This document shows, piece by piece, positions 1 through 12,369 of a stretch of 64,000 bases of DNA (within the stretch, counting starts at the first letter, position 1; every line of letters starts with the position of its first letter). A program made the position numbers and the translations under genes. Source of the DNA: Siphonodentalium dalli (lineage: Eukaryota; Mollusca; Scaphopoda; Gadilida; Siphonodentaliidae); assembly GCA_032622095.1 (NCBI GenBank), contig CP136066.1:94199319-94263318 (forward strand). Direction: 5' to 3'. Below the pieces are notes generated by a model that was not told the DNA's origin, ran no database searches, and saw nothing but the letters and a program-made list of their open reading frames with translations.

Positions 1-820
1 TTAAAGGGACCCGAGGTCTTCCGTGGGTAAATGTGCAAAAAAATGTAAAAATCAGTAAAAACATCACCCACATGTTATGAAAGCAGTTGTCATACCATAT
101 TTCATTCAGATCTGATAATCCTAATAATGGCCGCGATATATACACAGACGGACAAACATACAAAGTCAATCAGGTACACCGCACCCACATTTTTATCAAA
201 AAGTGGGGATATAACAAATGGATTTCTCAGAATGTCTATGCATCTATATAGCAACAAGAGGAGAAGTCATCGAAAATAACTAAAAAAAAATTCCATTGGG
301 ATGCTCCATATCTATCAACAACTTCTTTGATGCTACTCATATTCTCATGATAACAGTGCATCTGTGGGGTCACAACACAGAAAAAAGTATGCTAAATTCA
401 TGGTATAAAGACACTAACCTTAATTTTCACCACTTTAGCTTTCCCGGGATGATAATTAGAGTAATGCTTCTTCACGGTTGTTTTCTGCAATTAGAGAGAT
501 TAGATCTGATTATTACATCACGCAGGGTTTTTTATGTTTTCTGTACCTCATTTCAAGGACAATAATTCACGATGGTAGATAATAATATGAAGTCCCTGAA
601 AGGGGAAGCACAGGTGGAGTTTTCTAACTGTATAATTATTAGATCTTTCAAATGAATTGGAAGCTTTGATGTGCTTCTACGACAAGTATGATTTTGTGTA
701 CATCTGTATTAAAGCTTTACGTAATGTTTGAAGATATGCGTATCAGGGCCAGGCACCTACGTCATAATTTGCTCTAAAATGGCGGGAAGATATCACTCTT
801 GGCAATATCAACATTTGTTT
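1..820. other. no gene or clear repeat recognised
   Basis: AT-rich. Short open frames lack splice or composition support. Confidence 0.6.
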
Positions 821-826
821 TTCTAT

Positions 827-860
827 TTTAAAGTGATGTGAAACACTCCGGTGGGGCGAT
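827..860 (-). repeat. end fragment of F repeat
   Basis: TTTAAAGTGATGTGAAACAC followed by TCCG is the reverse complement of the right ends of the F repeats at 24431 and 31413. Confidence 0.5.
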
Positions 861-866
861 CAAATA

Positions 867-979
867 CAGTAATGCTCTAAATAATCGACTCCTTAACCAC
901 AGCAGAATTATGGGTAACTTTTCAGGATTTAGTCGGAAATATGGCTTGTTGCCATTCAATGGAAAGCTCTCAGTGAGTG
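867..979 (+). mobile_element. M element, left half only
   Basis: Starts TA|CAGTAATGCTCTAAATAATC and runs to the apex motif GGAAAGCTCTCAGTGAG, after which unrelated sequence follows. The right arm is absent. M is a foldback MITE flanked by TA, as for Tc1/mariner relatives. Confidence 0.85.
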
Positions 980-1119
980 AAATATGACTATATTTACTGT
1001 CTGCAATGAGTTTGATAAAGATTCTAGATTATGATGCAAGCTGTGTTCTGTATTCATTCCACACCCTTGTGTCAGATAAGTTTAACCCATGACTGACTAT
1101 CCTGAATTCAACTATTATA

Positions 1120-1252
1120 TTAAGGAGATAAACGTACCCTGTTGAGTTGTACATTCCGGGATTCGAGCAAGGCGGCTTGCCGGCGAGTACACAAACTGTT
1201 TTCATGCTCGATTCCCAGAATGTACAACTCAACATGTACGTTTATCTCCATT
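1120..1252. repeat. foldback element with about 48-bp arms
   Basis: GGAGATAAACGTACCCTGTT plus GAGTTGTACATTC on the left pairs with GAATGTACAACTCAACATG plus TACGTTTATCTCC on the right, with a 30-40-bp loop. Seen only once here. No clear target duplication. Confidence 0.7.
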
Positions 1253-2167
1253 GTAATTCAATCTAGCAAGGAATTTGCAAAAAAACTGTATAAAAATGAT
1301 CATTTAGTAATTTTCATGACACAAATCGAGACTTTCATTTTGCCGTTGTCACCGTGCACAAATCGTTGGGTTTGTTCATTGTGTAATCGGAACACTGCTC
1401 CGTAACAATTTCCTATCGCTACTCTGTTCTGCGCCGATGAAATTTTACCGTGCTACATTCAGATTTGATGCAGGCTGAAGCGGCCGATGTCGGTGAATCG
1501 AAAACTAAAGTTAGCCGCTCTCGGCCAATCAGAATGCTTGTTTTTAGTGACAAATACTCATTTGAATTACAATAAGTTATATCTAACTATTATAGTTGAA
1601 TATGGATATTGCCGTTTTGTGACTTCAATAAAAGAAGGTTAATCCAAAATCATATTTCACAAAAATGATTCAAAATCAGAGCTAATTAATCAGTACTAAT
1701 TGTTCAAAATGTAAATGTCATGTAAGGGTACGTATGATTTTTCTAGGGTATGAAAAAAATTGGGTGGTCCGCCCCAAGCAGAGAATTGTTTGTTTGCCAG
1801 CTGCCCAGCCATTAGCGTTAAGAGTTCCACACTATATCAGGATCCTGCCGACTATTGGTTGTCTGGAACCATTGAGCCTGTAATTTACAAATGTCTGCGA
1901 GCCCAAAATGGCCATTGTTAGGAGAAACCTCTATTACCACATCAATCGCATAGCGAAATGCCACCAATGCTCATGCCGACACTAATGACAGAAGCACTGG
2001 AATTATACCCATTGAACAGCACTTTCATATTATATAACATTGTAGATTTTGTGGTTGTAATTCCACAGCAACTCTATTTCTATTGATTGTTGGTGATTGA
2101 TGATCTCTTTGGGAGTTGGTCCTTTATAGGTGTTAGTGGTTTATGTAAATTTTTATAGGCTGTTTAA

Positions 2168-2524
2168 CCCTTTACCCAACAGAAGGGCCCTGTGCCAATG
2201 CATTCTCTTATATATGCGAGTCGACCATAGGTCGCCTCGCATATATAAGAGAATGCATTGGCTTAACACATATTAAAGAAAAAATGGTAAAAAGTGTTAA
2301 AAAAAAGTTTTTTTTAGGCCAATGCATTCTCTTATATATGCGAGGCGACCTATGGTCGACTCGCATATATAAGAGAATGCATTGGCACAGGGCATAACTG
2401 TAACTATCACAATGTGCTCAATGAGCCGGTTCCAATGATACCCATATTTCCATGGTTTTATTGAGACAGACCGAAGATAATTTAGGCTGTTAGGGCGTTT
2501 CTGGGCGTTCTGTTGGGTAAAGGG
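2168..2524. mobile_element. A element (piggyBac-like MITE) with twin hairpins
   Basis: TTAA flanks both sides (2164-2167, 2525-2528). Ends are CCCTTTACCCAACAGAA and TTGGGTAAAGGG. Inside are two mirrored copies of a hairpin based on GCCAATGCATTCTCTTATAT, separated by an A/T-rich spacer. The TTAA duplication and CCCTTT ends are typical of piggyBac-type elements. No transposase is encoded. Confidence 0.85.
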
Positions 2525-2704
2525 TTAACAACTTACAGGCCTTGACATTCTTAGTATAGGAATTAACCACCCTAATCTCTGGGTTATTGAGAATTCTGCC
2601 CTATTCCTGGCCCATGTAATTATATCAGCCACTTCAGACAACGACATCAGATAACGGTTTGGTTTTTCTGTTTTGTATCTGACTGTTTATGCATGACTCA
2701 AATA

Positions 2705-2933
2705 ATATCTTTTCGTTACTAAATGGATTCTCCCAGTCAGTTAAAAAGTGTACATCGGAATGGTCTATTATTGATCTGCAGGGATGTACGGGTAATAATA
2801 GCAGATGACAGATAAATAACAGTACAGAAGGTGTCACATTTATTGAGAGAAATGTTTAGATAATAATTTGAACATTAACTGAACATTTCCTATGGGATAA
2901 CTACTCACCGATGATTCTTTAGTATAAAAAGGG
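2705..2933 (-). mobile_element. E element (TTAA MITE), reverse orientation
   Basis: Right flank is TTAA (2934-2937) after TAGTATAAAAAGGG. The left end is degraded (TTTTCGTTACTAAATGG). The inside holds the E-family block GAACATTTCC and GGATTCTCCCAGTCAG. Confidence 0.7.
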
Positions 2934-3528
2934 TTAAATTTTAACTATGTTGAGGACGATTATTGGTTTTGAACATATGAGCACCACACCCCAGCATAGT
3001 GCTTCAACTTTAAAGCTAAGTATTAAACTTAAAGGCGTTTGCGATGAGTACAGCTGAAAAATCATACATTGTTATGTTAAAACATTATTACCAAGAACAT
3101 GAAAAAATAGAACAAATTGTTCTTATTTTCATTATCAATAGTGACTAGATTCCGTATATTGAAAACAAAATTTGTATTTGTTATCACGCTTTTATGGCAG
3201 TCACTTTCGACGTTATCGCATTATTTTCGACATTTCATTTTCACACTTTCGCGTCAAAAGTTTTTCGACATTATCGACAATTTTTTCCCATATCTGAGAA
3301 TAGCTTTGACATGCCCTTTTAAATATAGACAATATTGATTCTGATCAAATACGGCCGGGGCAGAGCATATTTCATTATCAACTTATTTGCATCAGCATTC
3401 AAGTCAATCTATATTAATATTTTCTTTGAATTAAAAACAAAAGAATAAATTATTTCTGACACTTTGCATAAAGTGTAAAAACTGCAAAGTGTAAAATTTT
3501 AACACATTGAGACGAACATATGTTTTTA

Positions 3529-3797
3529 CAGTAATGCTCTAAATAATCGACACCTTAACCACAGCAGAATTATGGGTAACTTTTCAGGATTTAGTCGGAA
3601 ATCTGGCTTGTTGCCATTCATCGGAAAGCTCTCGGGGTAAATTTTCAGGATTTAGTAGGAAATATGGCTTGTTGCCATTCATCGGAAAGCTCTCGGGGAG
3701 AGCTTTCCGATGAATGGCAACAAGCCATATTTTCGACTAAATCCTGAAAAGTTACCCATAATTCTGCTGTGGTTAAGGATTATTTAGAGCATTACTG
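3529..3797. mobile_element. M element with partial internal duplication
   Basis: TA-flanked, from CAGTAATGCTC to GAGCATTACTG. The left arm is followed by a second partial copy of its inner half (3638-3702, TTTTCAGGATTTAGTAGG...), so the element is about 70 bp longer than usual. Right arm complete. Confidence 0.9.
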
Positions 3798-4234
3798 TAA
3801 TTGGGGGGATATGTTGTTTTCTGATTTCATCCAAATGACTGCAAATAATACCTAAATGGTATTTGTCTCCTAAATATTCTCTACATATGTTGTATATCCT
3901 ATTGTCATTATCATATCACTTCTCAATGGGAGTTGTTGATGGAACCGCACCTCTTGGGGCCATATGTGTTATAAGTGCATGGCGAAATATCAGGTCTTAA
4001 TACAATGCCATTTGTTCCTCATATGAGCTTACCTCAATCCTCTTAGCTTTCTCCCATCTTACCGTGAAAATTGGCTTCAGAAGCCTATGAATGCTCCTCT
4101 TATAAACCTGGCACCAGATAAATAATACACGGACTGCTTATTACATTGAATGCTTCAACATTTGTGATATCGAAACATATAATACTGTACATATAAAAGC
4201 ATTGCAAGTACTCTTGTATAGTCTACCTATGGTA

Positions 4235-4378
4235 CAGTAATGCCCTAAATAATTGACTCCTTAACCACAGTAGAATTATGGGTAACTTTTCAGGATTTAG
4301 TCGGAAATATGGCTTGTTGCCATTCATCGGAAAGCTCTCACTGAGAGATTTCCGATGAATGTCAACAAGCCATATTTC
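4235..4378. mobile_element. M element, right arm truncated
   Basis: Complete left arm from CAGTAATGCCC, then the apex and the first part of the right arm up to CAAGCCATATTTCAT. The remaining right arm is missing. Confidence 0.85.
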
Positions 4379-4464
4379 ATATTGGGAGAAGTATACTTCT
4401 CTCTGTCTATTTATTATCAGTTGTTAAGTTGTTAGCCAGGGGTGTGGCTAGAGGATTATTGGAG

Positions 4465-4510
4465 GGGGGCACAGGGTTTCCGCAAAATTATAGGAAGCTC
4501 CAGTCATGTA
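4465..4510 (+). repeat. right-end fragment of a C element
   Basis: CCGCAAAATTATAGGAAGCT and CAGTCATGTAAGGG lead to TTAA. This matches the C-family right end (see 58120-58379). Confidence 0.55.
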
Positions 4511-4631
4511 AGGGTTAACAAGAGGTGGCATCAGAGATGCTGTGTCTCGTTTTCGGTGGCTTACCGCCGGTGGCTACCGCCAATTGGTGTGCATCAGTAT
4601 CGGTAGACTAATTAATAGGTAAAATCAAAAA

Positions 4632-5480
4632 ATGACTAATTATGGGCCATAACTCCATCAAATTTTATCGGGCCAGGCTGGTTTTCGAACTCGTCCGAAA
4701 TATTCTTGGCAAGTATGTCTATTCCAAATTTTAAACAAATCGGAGGACGTTTGTTGAAGTTATCGTGCTAACGAGCTCAAAATTCACGAAAAATGACTAC
4801 TTAAGGACCATAACTCTATCAAATTTTATCGGACCGGGCCGGTTCTCTAACTCGTCCGAGGTATTCTTGGGAGACACCTATATATCAAATTTTCAATAAA
4901 ATAGGATGATGTTTGTTAAATTATCGCGCTAATGAGCTGAAAATTTGTGAAAAAATGACTAATTAAGGGCCATAACTCTATCAAATTTTATCGGACCAAG
5001 CCGGTTTTCGAAATCGTCCGAGATATTCTTGGGAGACACCTATATATACAAAATTTCAATCAAATCGGATAACGTTTGTTGAAGTTATCGCGATAACGAG
5101 CTGAAAATTCGTGAAAAATGACTAATTAAGGGCCATAACTCTATCAAATTTTATCGGACCAGGCCGGTTTTCGAACTCATCCGAGATATTCTTGGGAGAC
5201 ACCTATATACCAAATTTCAATCAAATCGGATAACGTTTGTTGAAGTTATCGCGCTAACGAGCTGAAAATTCGTGAAAAATGGCAAAGGGCCATAACTCTG
5301 TAATAAATGTGCGGAGGAACCCGATTTTTTGTCTGCAGCTTACGTGCATGGATATGTACTCACACACCAAATTTTGGATAATCCGTCAATAAACGGTTGA
5401 GTTATAAGCAAAACACGTCGCCCATCCGCCCGCCCGCCCACCGTCCCTCATCAAACTATAAGTCGAGTTTTGGAAAAAAA
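4632..5480. repeat. tandem array, unit 161-163 bp, about 4 copies plus tail
   Basis: Units begin near 4632, 4793, 4955 and 5118, with a fifth partial unit near 5279. Each carries GGGCCATAACTCTATCAAAT, then TTTTATCGGACC, CGTCCGAGATATTCTTGG and AAGTTATCGCGCTAACGAGC. Copies 2-4 are closest. The tail (5290-5480) holds a C-rich CCGCCCGCCC stretch and ends in a hairpin AGTCGAGTTTTGG...AAACTCGACT. It could be the 3' part of a larger transposon or a satellite-like expansion. Confidence 0.85.
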
Positions 5481-5828
5481 CTCGACTAATAATCTAGGTT
5501 ATACCAAAATTAATATGCTGCATCGATTAGAGATAAGAGTACGGTCTTCCAGCTGCCCCTGGGTAATATTTAAAAGTGAAATATAGTCCAAAAACTATAC
5601 AAAATTGTCATGAAGATAGACCACATCTAGACTGGCTACACACCCACCATGATCGCAGCCTTACAAACCAGTTGGCTGGGATTGTTCTCCGATGCGAACA
5701 AAACAATCGCGCAGTAATCATCTCCAGAATCTATCTTGGTTCAAAACAACAATTGATTCATTTCAAGCGAGTCAAATCAATTGCTTCAATAGTAACTCCC
5801 ACTGTAGTAATCACTGGGGGGGAGATAG

Positions 5829-6029
5829 CAGTAATGCCTTAAATAATCGACTCCTTAACCACAGCAGAATTATGGGTAATTTTTCAGGATTTAGTCGGAA
5901 ATATGGCTTGCTGCCATTCTCACTGAGAGCTTTCCGATGTATGGCAACAAGCCATATTTTCGACTAAATCCTGAAAAGTTAGCCATAATTCTGCTGTGGT
6001 TAAGGAGTCGATTATTTAGGGCATTACTG
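5829..6029. mobile_element. M element
   Basis: Full foldback from CAGTAATGCCTTAAATAATC to GGGCATTACTG, with TA flanks and arms of about 95 bp. A short deletion affects the left apex. Confidence 0.9.
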
Positions 6030-6239
6030 TACAATATCATAAAACAAAATCCTCTTTTGTTCATAAAACAGGAGAATTTCTGTGAATTTGGAATTTTGAG
6101 GTAAGAAATTGGGAAAAACCTGACTTTTTATTTCCCATATATGGAACGGGACTCATTTATGGCTCTAGCTGTCAAAAGTCCCTGAAATCCCACAGCTATC
6201 AATGTTGAAATAAGCCATCTCACAACCTTAATTCGTCTC

Positions 6240-6335
6240 TGGTGTAGGGACCAATGGCCTTTATTAATTGGCCTTCAGCATGCAAAAGCTGCATGATTTA
6301 TCCATTAGACCAAGCACTTAGGCATAAAAAACAAA
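6240..6335 (-). ncRNA. possible degenerate tRNA-like sequence
   Basis: On the minus strand TTGGTCTAATGGATAAATCA resembles a tRNA D-arm/A-box. It is followed by a hairpin CATGC-AGCTTTT-GCATG at the anticodon-arm position and a weak TGGT...ACCA stem. Position 33 is not T and no good B-box is present, so a functional tRNA is unlikely. Confidence 0.2.
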
Positions 6336-7589
6336 GAATCAGTGATAGCTAGGTGTCTGAATTTTTTCCTTTCGACTCTCCTCTGAGAGGAACATAAAAA
6401 AATATCGGTCAGAAGCTGGAATAAGGATAATTGATTTAATGCATATATTTGTTCAATACCATTTATGTATGATTGTCTCATAACTCAACTTTAAACATAT
6501 ATGGCTCGATCCAGTCTGTAGTAAACTACATACCCACATATACAATAGTGGGTCTGATGACTTTTCATATAGTTTTCATTTCCCAATCAGAACTCACTAT
6601 TAGTAGCACCGAGATTAAGGAGTCCAATCAAAACGATTAACGTAGCGTAATGTGACGTAATTCTGGGGAACACCGCAAGCCTTCCAAGAAATGAAAAATA
6701 TAGGGCGGAATACAATCGACACAGTATCCGTATGAATCTGAGTGTATGTTTACAAAGACTGGGCTCGTTTGAACCCCAAATTATGTTTTCATAATTATCT
6801 CAAAACATACATTCGCGGAAGATTTCCAAACAAATTTATCAATATAGTGCTGAAAATATGTGTTTTGCTTCTTGTATTTTTCAATAAATTTGAGATCGTT
6901 AAGTGTTCTTTCAAATTTTTTAATCATTGGTCACATACAAATTGCACCACATGGGAAGAATGTCTACAGCTGTCTTCACTCTGAAAGTTTATTTTACTAC
7001 ATAATTTTGACAGTATTATATCGTTTTCATGGAAAATATGTTATAGGGAACTGCTTCATTAATTTTCATCAAAACTTTCAGAATTTTGTCTCCTGTACTG
7101 GTATGATCAATTAGCAAGAAAAGCCCAATCAAAATTTACAGTTTCAATCCCCGGGTTTTATAGAGTTCAATTCCATTCAATGGTTCCTTGGAAAACCTTG
7201 GCCTGCTTCGAGTTGCAAATATAATTACATGTAAACAACCACCCAGTATGCACTATATACCCGTACCATACACACTGCTCCCTCAAAGTGCCTCCAATTG
7301 ATTGGTCTTTGTTTGCGGAACATGGTTGTGGGTTTAGTGCAGGAGACACCTGGTTACAGATCACCACATCAATCAAGTCACCTTTACCTGCAGTGAGTTC
7401 TGTATAAAGGCCATATAACAGCACAGAAATCCAACTGTGCAAGTATTCAGCAGCTATTGTGGGAGCTTTTATGAAAGACAGGTAAACATGGCTTCACACT
7501 GTGTGCAATAAATGTTGAATGTATGTTTGTCCTTATGAATAAGGAAAAATTGTTTGGCTCAGTCAGCGCATTGATGGATAAATATGCAA
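6336..7589. other. no gene or clear repeat recognised
   Basis: AT-rich intergenic or intronic sequence with scattered short frames that overlap on both strands. Confidence 0.55.
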
Positions 7590-7832
7590 ATCTTTTTCAG
7601 GACTTCACAAAAGTCGGAATGATTCAAAAATTCTAATGGGTAAACATCACCAACTTCAACTGGGGAACTTAAATTTGATCCTAGGTCTCCCATAAATAGT
7701 TGAGACCTAAGCAGAATGAGGTCACCAGAGGGTGAATTTGGTAGAGCTAGCCTGCCGTGAGGGATAGCGTCACTAATTTCACCCTATGGGGACCTCATTC
7801 TGCAAATGGCAGACACACTATTTGCAGGCTTG
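7590..7832. mobile_element. N element, right part
   Basis: Contains the N right palindrome (AGAATGAGGTCACCAGAGG ... GGGGACCTCATTCTGC) and the terminal CACACTATTTGCAGGCTTG. The left terminus is lost. Confidence 0.75.
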
Positions 7833-8032
7833 ACTGGCCCCCCTTTACATTTATATGTGTGGATTTACAAGAATCTTGTAGGAACTTTGAACAGCACCAA
7901 GAGAGAATGGTAACACTGAGAGAATTAATCAAGAATGAACCTAGCCCAATACACAATACCAACTGAACCACCATTATGCACTATACCATGTGACACATTA
8001 TGTGTGAATTTCCTCATATTTACAACTTTGAA

Positions 8033-8451
8033 CAGGCCTCAAAATATTGTGCCGGACATTTGCATCACTAAATTCACCTCTCTGGGGACCTCATTCTGCT
8101 AAGGCCCCATCTCTCGAAAGTATCTTTATTATCAAATTAACAAGTTTTTTTTAGTTTCTTTCGAAACTTCTTTAGAAATGTTCTTTTTTTAGTTCAGTTT
8201 CGCTATATCCCCAACTTGGCATATGAAACAATGCATAATTAATCGAGGTTTCCAATGGGGCCACATCACCATCTTCACCATCTGGGAACTTAAATGCTAG
8301 TCTAGGTCTCCCATAGGAGATGAGGCAATTCAGAATGAGGTCCCTAGAGGAAGAATTTGGTGATGGTAGCCCACTGTGCAGGGTAGAGTCACTAAATTCA
8401 CCCTCTGGGGACCTCATTCTGCATATGACCAGCACCATATTATGAGGCCTG
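8033..8451. mobile_element. N2 element (hAT-like MITE)
   Basis: Ends are CAGGCCTCAAAATATTGTG and CACCATATTATGAGGCCTG. The flanking octamers ACTTTGAA and ACTTTATA match at 6 of 8 bases. The interior matches N apart from its termini, so this is a subfamily. Confidence 0.7.
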
Positions 8452-8772
8452 ACTTTATACATTGCTGATCACCAAGAGAGAACTCGAGGATGACCCTAGC
8501 CCTACTCTAAGGACATCCAATATTGATTTAAACCAAGTGTCCTTCATTATGTATATTATATAGTGTCCACTCTCAGTCCACGACGGTCTGTCAGTCCTTT
8601 AGTAGATTCTTACCATGCAGTGCACAGAAGATATACCAATGGAACTGTCTATAAAAAGGCTTCATTTCATTGTGATGAAAAAAGCAATTATGATCATGAT
8701 ATCACAAGGAAGACCCGCAAGAAAGGTCTCATGAGTGTAGATGACTCTTTCAATGTCACAATGCCTAGAGTA

Positions 8773-8975
8773 AACGCCCTAATTAATCGACTCCCTAACC
8801 ACAGCAGAATTATGGGTAACTTTTCAGGATTTAGTCGGAAATATGGCTTGTTGCCATTCATCGGAAAGCTCTCAGTGAGAGCTTTCCGATGAATGGCAAC
8901 AAGCCATATTTCCGACTAAATCCTGAAAAGTTACCCATAATTCTGCTGTGGTTACGATTACTTAGGGCATTACTG
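8773..8975. mobile_element. M element
   Basis: Foldback with both arms almost complete. The left terminus has drifted (ACGCCCTAATTAATCGACTC); the right ends GGGCATTACTG|TA. Confidence 0.85.
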
Positions 8976-8985
8976 TAGTTGTCTG

Positions 8986-9420
8986 CATGCCTGGACATAG
9001 TGTGTCTGATATTTGCAGAATGAGGTCCCCAGAGGGTGAATTTAGTGATGCTACCCTGCATAGAGGGCTAGCATCCCCAAATTCACCTCATTCTGTTTAG
9101 GCATCATCTTCTTGTAAGTATCTAGTCTCAAATTAACATTGTCTTTAGTTACTTTTCCCCTTCTGTTCAGTTTCTATATCCCATGATTTGCAGAAGATAA
9201 AATGCATAATCGAGAAGACTAATGAGTGAATATCACCAACTTCAACTGGGGAACTTCAATCTGATCCTAGGTCTCCCATAGCAGTTGAGGCCTGAGAATA
9301 GTGTGGTACATTCCCAGAGGGTGAATTTGGTGATGCTAGCACACCATGCAGGATAGAGTCACTAAATTCACCCTCTGGGGACCTCATTCTGCAAACGTCA
9401 GACACACTAATCCAGACTTG
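8986..9420. mobile_element. N element
   Basis: Begins CATGCCTGGACATAGTGTGT and ends CACACTAATCCAGACTTG, with both internal palindromes (TGAGGTCCCCAGAGGGTGAA type). Abuts the M element ending at 8975. Confidence 0.8.
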
Positions 9421-9557
9421 GTTGAATTGGCAGACCATAACAATGAATTTCGTATGGATATGAATGTAATTTTATAAAGTCGGAAAACACAAAAGGGTAG
9501 TTAGATCTGAACATCCCCAGTTCCAAAGCAGAGTACATGTATGTACCGGTAGATTAA

Positions 9558-9883
9558 CCTCTTCGCTGCTAAATGAAATTATGACATCATGTGCTGGCCT
9601 GTTGTCGTTGCAATTTTCCAATGGAAAAATATAATGGGAGTATCACAAGAACCATAAAACTGACTCAGTTAAAAGGCTATTATCGTTCACAATCGTGGAA
9701 CATGATAAACTGTTTGAAACTTCGAGATACAGTGATTCCTTTGCACCAATCTCTGAGTTCCGGTTATGAATGATGGCCTGCTGCTAGTGTGCTGAAATTA
9801 GTCCGTAGGTAATACGGACCATATAGCACATGAGGTGCACTTTTATGTCCGTAAAAGTTACGGAGGTCATAGCAGCGAAGAGG
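9558..9883. mobile_element. D element (TTAA-flanked)
   Basis: TTAA at 9554-9557 and 9884-9887. Terminal repeats are CCTCTTCGCTGCTA and TAGCAGCGAAGAGG. No coding capacity. The interior (AACCATAAAACTGACTCAGT) recurs at 21.4 kb and 21.9 kb; the 31.5 kb piece keeps other parts of the family. Confidence 0.8.
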
Positions 9884-10381
9884 TTAAATGTTCTGACAGT
9901 ATCAAATCTTGAGTTAAGAACCAGATTTCAAAATTCTAACCCAGGAGAAGGGATCGAGGGTGTGCATAGAGTTAGTAGACATTTCATCTGGTCATATGTC
10001 AAGGGAGTGGTACAAAAACTGATGCCGTGCCTCCCACAAACAAAGGCCCTTGATCCATATTGATGTACCAAGAAACTGAAGTGAAAATAAGACAACATAT
10101 AGGCGTGGCATGGCTCAATACACACACATATGAGAATTCCCAGAGGTCTCAGCTATCTGGAATGCCAGAGAAATCAATTGACTCCAGACAGTAAAGTACC
10201 ATACTCAAGGTCTCGCTGACCGGGTACGCATGTCCTCAACAACGATCTCAGCATGAGAGGCATGACTTCCCTGGCAACAGACTTATTCCTGAAACCCAGA
10301 GGGGAGATCTGTTATGTAATGTGACAGAAGCATGCTAACAGGAACCCTGGGGATCCTCATAATCGTACACATCATCCTACG

Positions 10382-10539
10382 TGGCGGGCTTGCAAATATA
10401 AGAGAATATTCATTGGCCTTACAATATTTACTTTGACCGTGTATAAAGCCAGTGCAATGGGAGACTCGCATATATTAGAGAATGCACTAGAACAGGATCT
10501 TTAACTGAATGCACAAGCGCAGCTCCCGTCAAGGAAGGT
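10382..10539. mobile_element. degraded C element, right part
   Basis: Contains GCAAATATAAGAGAATATTC and CGCATATATTAGAGAATGCA, then CAGCTCCCGTCAAGGAAGG before TTTAA. Left end missing. Confidence 0.55.
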
Positions 10540-10601
10540 TTAAGGTGCCTGCGGGCCTATGGAGAAATGAACATCTTAATGAAACTGTACAAATTTTCTT
10601 C

Positions 10602-10708
10602 TGAGACCTTTCCGATGAATGGCAACAAGGCATATTTCCGACTAAATCCTGAACAATTACCCATAATTCTGCTGTGGTTAAGGAAATCGATTATTTAGGG
10701 CATTACAG
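10602..10708. mobile_element. M element, right arm only
   Basis: Runs from CCTTTCCGATGAATGGCAAC to GGGCATTACAG|TA with no left arm. Confidence 0.8.
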
Positions 10709-10857
10709 TACCTGGGGACTTGTATTATTGAATGGAGTGATATTAAATCGTCATCCTGGATTGAGACCCTGTGGGTATTAATGAGGGAATGTATTCCATC
10801 TCAGGGACGTGGACACTGAAACACTGGGGTGTTCCAGTGCACTGAAATTTTACTAGC

Positions 10858-11045
10858 TGTCCAATGAATGGCAGCAAGCCATATTTGCGACTAAATCCTG
10901 AAAAATTTCCCATAAATATGGCTTGGTGCCATTCATCGGAAAGCTCTCATCCGATGAATGGCAGCAAGCCATATTCCTGAATAAATCCTGAAAATTTCCC
11001 ATAATTATGCTGTGGTTAAAGGGTAATATACTTCAGGCATTACTG
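10858..11045. mobile_element. rearranged M element
   Basis: Two right-arm-like segments face a short inverted segment (GGCTTGGTGCCATTCATCGG), and the sequence ends CAGGCATTACTG|TA. It is an older, diverged copy. Confidence 0.7.
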
Positions 11046-11403
11046 TATGAATTGACTAATGTGATGATCGTCACCCGGGCAATAGATGTGTAGTGTGCAT
11101 TAACATGCCTTGGGGAATTTCAATAGATTATTGAATCTTGTCAAGTTGTGCTTTAAAAAGAGTTCACTTGTGCACACACTGAAGCAGACGACATGCATTT
11201 CAATGCGCCTGAAGATTCAGAACATTAGTGAGCCTTCAGGGCATTATGGGATAAAAGGAAGCTGTATCATCACCGCGTCTGTCCATTATCCAGGGTCGAC
11301 ACGTTCTCGTGTACTGATTCGGTGCATCGTGCACTTCCATGTTGGAATCGTATCAACATCGGATAAGTGGATCTTTCTAAAAGAGACGTTATAGGTCTGG
11401 AAA

Positions 11404-11842
11404 CAAGCCTGCAAATAGTGTGTCTGTCATTTGCAGAATGATGTCCCCAGAGGGTGAATTTAGTTACATTATCCCGCATGGCAGGCTAGTGTCACCAAAT
11501 TTACCCTCTAGGAACCTCATTCTGCTTAGGCCTCAACTGCTATGGGAGACCTAGAATCAGATTGTAGTTCCCCAATTGAATTTTGTGATGTTGACCCGTT
11601 AGTCACCTCGATTATGCATTTTATCTTCTGTAGGGGATATAGAAACTGAACAGAAGGGAAAAAGTCACTAAAAATAATGTTAATTTTGAGACTTTTAATA
11701 CTTCCGTGAAGATGAGGCCTAAGCAGAATGAGGTCCCCAGAGGGTGAATTTGATGATCCTAGTCCGCTGTGTTGGATAGCGTCACTAAATTCACCCTCTG
11801 GGTACCTCATTCTGCAAATTACAGACACTATTTGCAGGCTTG
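11404..11842. mobile_element. N element, full length, with 8-bp target duplication
   Basis: Ends are CAAGCCTGCAAATAGTGTG and CACTATTTGCAGGCTTG. Flanking octamers are TCTGGAAA (11396-11403) and TCTTGAAA (11843-11850), one mismatch. Two palindromic blocks sit at the ends and a mirrored middle (TAGAAACTGAACAGAAGGG) between them. The 8-bp duplication points to mobilisation by a hAT transposase. Confidence 0.85.
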
Positions 11843-11973
11843 TCTTGAAAACTCCCTCCTGCAATTTTAGTTGCCTCATAAATGTGCTCAAGCAGTTATG
11901 AACTATTGATGATGATACTATTATAAAAGGGTTGTTTGAAAGTGGAAGCATCTGATCTTCATATCAACTTTAA

Positions 11974-12365
11974 CCCTTTACCCAACAGAAGGGCCCTGTG
12001 CCAATGCATTCTCTTATATATGCGAGTCGACCATAGGTCGCCTCGCATATATAAGAGAATGCATTGGCTTAACACATTAAAAATTATAAAATTGTTAAAG
12101 AATGTCAAAAAAATGGTAAAAAGTGTTAAAAAAAGATTTTTTTTAGGCCAATGCATTCTCTTATATATGCGAGGCGACCTATGGTCGACTCGCATATATA
12201 AGAGAATGCATTGGCACAGGGCATAACTGTAACTATCACAATGTGGTCAAGGAGCCGGTTCCAATGATATCCATATTTGTATGGTTCTATTGAGACAGAC
12301 CGAAGATATTTTAGGCTGTTGAAGCTTTATTTGGCCGGTTTTGGCCGGTTTGTTGGGTAAAGGGG
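11974..12365. mobile_element. A element with twin hairpins
   Basis: TTAA at 11970-11973 and 12366-12369. Ends CCCTTTACCCAACAG and GGTAAAGG. Two mirrored hairpins (GCCAATGCATTCTCTTATAT type) flank an A/T-rich spacer. Confidence 0.85.
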
Positions 12366-12369
12366 TTAA

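Noticed and set aside
6240-6335. Functional tRNA gene on the minus strand
   Set aside because: The D-arm resembles a tRNA, but the anticodon loop lacks T33 and there is no proper B-box; kept only as a low-confidence remnant.
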